A stretch of 8,201 bases of DNA from Candidatus Bathyarchaeota archaeon (GTDB lineage: Archaea; Thermoproteota; DRAE01), in NCBI GenBank assembly GCA_011041895.1, contig DRAE01000117.1:1-8201 (forward strand), given 5' to 3'. A program made the translations under genes and the position numbers. A model generated the notes under the pieces. It had not been told where the DNA came from, made no database searches, and was given only the letters and a program-made list of their open reading frames with translations. Below, in pieces: positions 7,044 to 8,201 of this stretch; position 1 is the stretch's first letter, and every line of letters starts with the position of its first letter.

Positions 7044-7397
7044 TTATTGAATAATATCTCCAAACTCAGTTTTTATTCTATCTCTAATCTCTTGCACTTC
7101 CTTTGCAGCCCGCTCTCTCTGATTTCTCAAGGTTTTTACTCTCAGCTCTAGAAGCTCAAGCTCTTCCTCAAGCTTTTTCACCACTTCTTCTTTTGTGGTT
7201 TTGAACATTATTGAACCCACCATCCTGAACATTTCAACATCATCTTTAAGCTTCTTGACTTCATTAAGGGTAAACTCAGTCTCCTTTTGCTGCATTATAA
7301 CCTGTTGCAACTGACTTTCTATCATTTGAAGTTTCTGTAGTGCTGTCTGCAGTCTCGCAAGTTCCTGCTTTAGCTCGGGTGGAAGCTCGCCACTCAT
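7044..7397 (-). CDS. pfdB: Prefoldin subunit beta
   Basis: This 117-residue protein is the beta subunit of prefoldin, the cytoplasmic hexameric (alpha2 beta4) chaperone that holds unfolded proteins and passes them to the thermosome. Two long coiled-coil helices, about residues 6-50 (rich in Gln and Leu) and 68-112, flank a beta-hairpin core with the family hallmark VEMFRMVGSIMFK (54-66). Length and layout match archaeal beta subunits. The ATG has a strong GAGGTGA site four bases upstream, and that site contains the stop codon of pcc1. The alpha subunit is not in the window. The next gene begins one base after its TAA stop, so the two are almost certainly in one transcript. Confidence 0.97.
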   Translation of the reverse strand: MSGELPPELKQELARLQTALQKLQMIESQLQQVIMQQKETEFTLNEVKKLKDDVEMFRMVGSIMFKTTKEEVVKKLEEELELLELRVKTLRNQRERAAKEVQEIRDRIKTEFGDIIQ

Positions 7398-7401
7398 ACT
7401 G

Positions 7402-7408
7402 TCACCTC
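7402..7408 (-). promoter_or_regulatory. Shine-Dalgarno site of pfdB overlapping the pcc1 stop
   Basis: GAGGTGA is followed by CAGT and the pfdB ATG. Its last three bases are the TGA stop of pcc1, so a ribosome ending pcc1 sits on the next initiation site. Confidence 0.75.
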
Positions 7409-7677
7409 TTTAAATTATCAATCAATTCTTTAGAAACTTTTAATAATTTAAGGAATGAATTCACAGCTGCTCTCAAACTTGTGAAGTCCGTGGCAGTGAT
7501 TTTGAGAGTTATTGTAGTATTCTCCATTGAAATTGACGCTCTAGACCTATATGATGGCGGAGTCAAGGTTTCAGGTTTTATAGCTTTATACACTATCTCC
7601 GCATGTCTCTTAGATGGGAGGCTTAGTTTAAACGTGAATTCTATTCCAAGCTTTTCCTTCTCACTGGAAAGCCCCAT
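7402..7677 (-). CDS. pcc1: KEOPS complex subunit Pcc1
   Basis: This 91-residue protein matches Pcc1, the small dimer-forming subunit of the KEOPS complex (Kae1, Bud32, Cgi121, Pcc1) that makes t6A37 on tRNAs decoding ANN codons. The family pattern is clear: a strand near 12-18 (IEFTFKL), SKRHAEIVYKAIKPE in the first helix (22-36), SRASI (45-49), then ITATDFTSLRAAVNSFLKLL (60-79), which includes the typical Asp64, Arg69 and Asn73. The length is normal. The ATG at 7677 lies inside the Brix gene, a 37-base overlap, and has only a weak ribosome site. I see no other ATG, GTG or TTG between it and the first strand. Linkage to Brix and prefoldin beta is, to my knowledge, common in archaea, which supports the call. 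Confidence 0.92.
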   Translation of the reverse strand: MGLSSEKEKLGIEFTFKLSLPSKRHAEIVYKAIKPETLTPPSYRSRASISMENTTITLKITATDFTSLRAAVNSFLKLLKVSKELIDNLKR

Positions 7678-8201
7678 ATTCTCGGACCCGTATTTTCTTC
7701 TCCTATTTTGAATGATATCATTAAATGTGGAGTTTTTTTGCCATTTACCTCCACAAGCCTCTCACTAAAGATCATGAGGGAGGTTCTTTCATCTATAAGT
7801 TTAGTTACGTCGACACCCGTTAAAGGAGACCTTTGAAATATCTTAGAGAAAAGTAGAATTACATCATTGAAGTTTTCATATACTTTCTCGTCGGTCACCA
7901 TTAAGATAATGTTATCTACGACATTGTCAAATTTTCTCACGTTTATATTATGCTCTCTCATCAACTTGACTCCTCGAATTCTAAAAAAGGGGTACTGATA
8001 TGAAAAGCCCTCCAGTGAGCATTTAATGAACTTAATGAGACCGGGGTTTCCCTTTATCGTGTCAAGTATCAGTGCATAGGGGAAGCCAAGTATCCTTAGG
8101 CTTATGAAAGCTACATCCTCTATGGACTTCTTACCTCTGGGCTTGTAAATAGATCCGGGGATGACTCTTACAAGATCCTTGCATAAACTTCTCGTCCTAC
8201 G
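7641..8201 (-). CDS. Brix-domain ribosome biogenesis protein (N-terminus outside window)
   Basis: The frame is open from the window edge and gives 186 residues up to a TAG stop. The first visible residues RRTRSLCKDLVRVIPGS, followed by YKPRGKKSIEDVA and then TIKGNPGLIKF, match the start of the archaeal Brix (IMP4-like) family, with only perhaps ten residues missing. These proteins bind rRNA and help ribosome assembly. The C-terminal half (ITGxDxTK-like and MISFKIGEENTGPRIWGF regions) is less conserved but in register. An internal TTG-ATG at 7964-7959 could be taken for the start of a shorter gene of 107 codons, but the open frame and family match continue upstream, so that would be a truncated model. 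The 3' end overlaps pcc1 by 37 bases. Confidence 0.85.
   Translation of the reverse strand, partial: RRTRSLCKDLVRVIPGSIYKPRGKKSIEDVAFISLRILGFPYALILDTIKGNPGLIKFIKCSLEGFSYQYPFFRIRGVKLMREHNINVRKFDNVVDNIILMVTDEKVYENFNDVILLFSKIFQRSPLTGVDVTKLIDERTSLMIFSERLVEVNGKKTPHLMISFKIGEENTGPRIWGFPVRRKSLE

Noticed and set aside
6714..7151. Plus-strand open frame of 145 codons opposite the DHH gene and pfdB
   Set aside because: It spans two real minus-strand genes and their junction, has no ribosome site and has a Ser/Asn-rich translation without motifs.
7340..7711. Plus-strand open frame of 123 codons opposite prefoldin beta and Pcc1
   Set aside because: Both minus-strand genes match known families over their full length, so this is a shadow frame.
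7641..7964. Stand-alone 107-codon gene beginning at an internal TTG
   Set aside because: The same frame stays open to the window edge and the upstream part carries the Brix family motifs, so this is only the C-terminal part of that gene.

Overview
The window is a stretch of archaeal chromosome in which every recognisable gene lies on the minus strand, so transcription runs from base 8201 towards base 1. The gene set points to an archaeon, most likely a member of the Thermoproteota (TACK) group. It includes a two-component-style EF-2, a KEOPS Pcc1 subunit, prefoldin beta, an archaeal Brix protein, ribosomal protein eL41 and a short XPF nuclease with no helicase part. The XPF without helicase is the crenarchaeal form and is the best lineage clue. 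I cannot place the genus. Shine-Dalgarno sites of the GAGGTGA type precede many of the genes.

Layout in the direction of transcription: a Brix-domain ribosome biogenesis protein (N-terminus outside the window), KEOPS subunit Pcc1, prefoldin beta, a DHH/DHHA1 phosphoesterase, a fused double ABC ATPase of the ECF type, its EcfT membrane partner, a universal stress protein, an XPF-type structure-specific nuclease, the tiny ribosomal protein eL41 (25 residues), and elongation factor EF-2, which loses only its last few codons at the window edge. From Brix to eL41 the genes overlap or are separated by at most about 37 bases, so they can be read as one long co-directional block. EF-2 is preceded by a 78-base gap with a plausible TATA box and probably also has its own promoter.

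The ends of the block belong to translation: ribosome assembly (Brix), tRNA t6A synthesis (Pcc1), chaperoning (prefoldin), small-RNA or nucleotide turnover (DHH), a ribosomal protein and EF-2. Embedded in it is a small-molecule uptake module (EcfA-A' plus EcfT) with no substrate-binding S component in the window, followed by a stress protein and a DNA repair nuclease.

I see no mobile element, CRISPR array, tRNA or rRNA, and no stretch above 300 bases lacks a gene. I did not find a clearly new system. The points most worth a second look are the tiny eL41 gene, the S-component-less ECF module, a C7 run with tandem stop codons in the +1 frame between its two ATPase halves, repeated stop/Shine-Dalgarno overlaps that suggest translational coupling, and a universal stress protein whose nucleotide-binding glycines are replaced.
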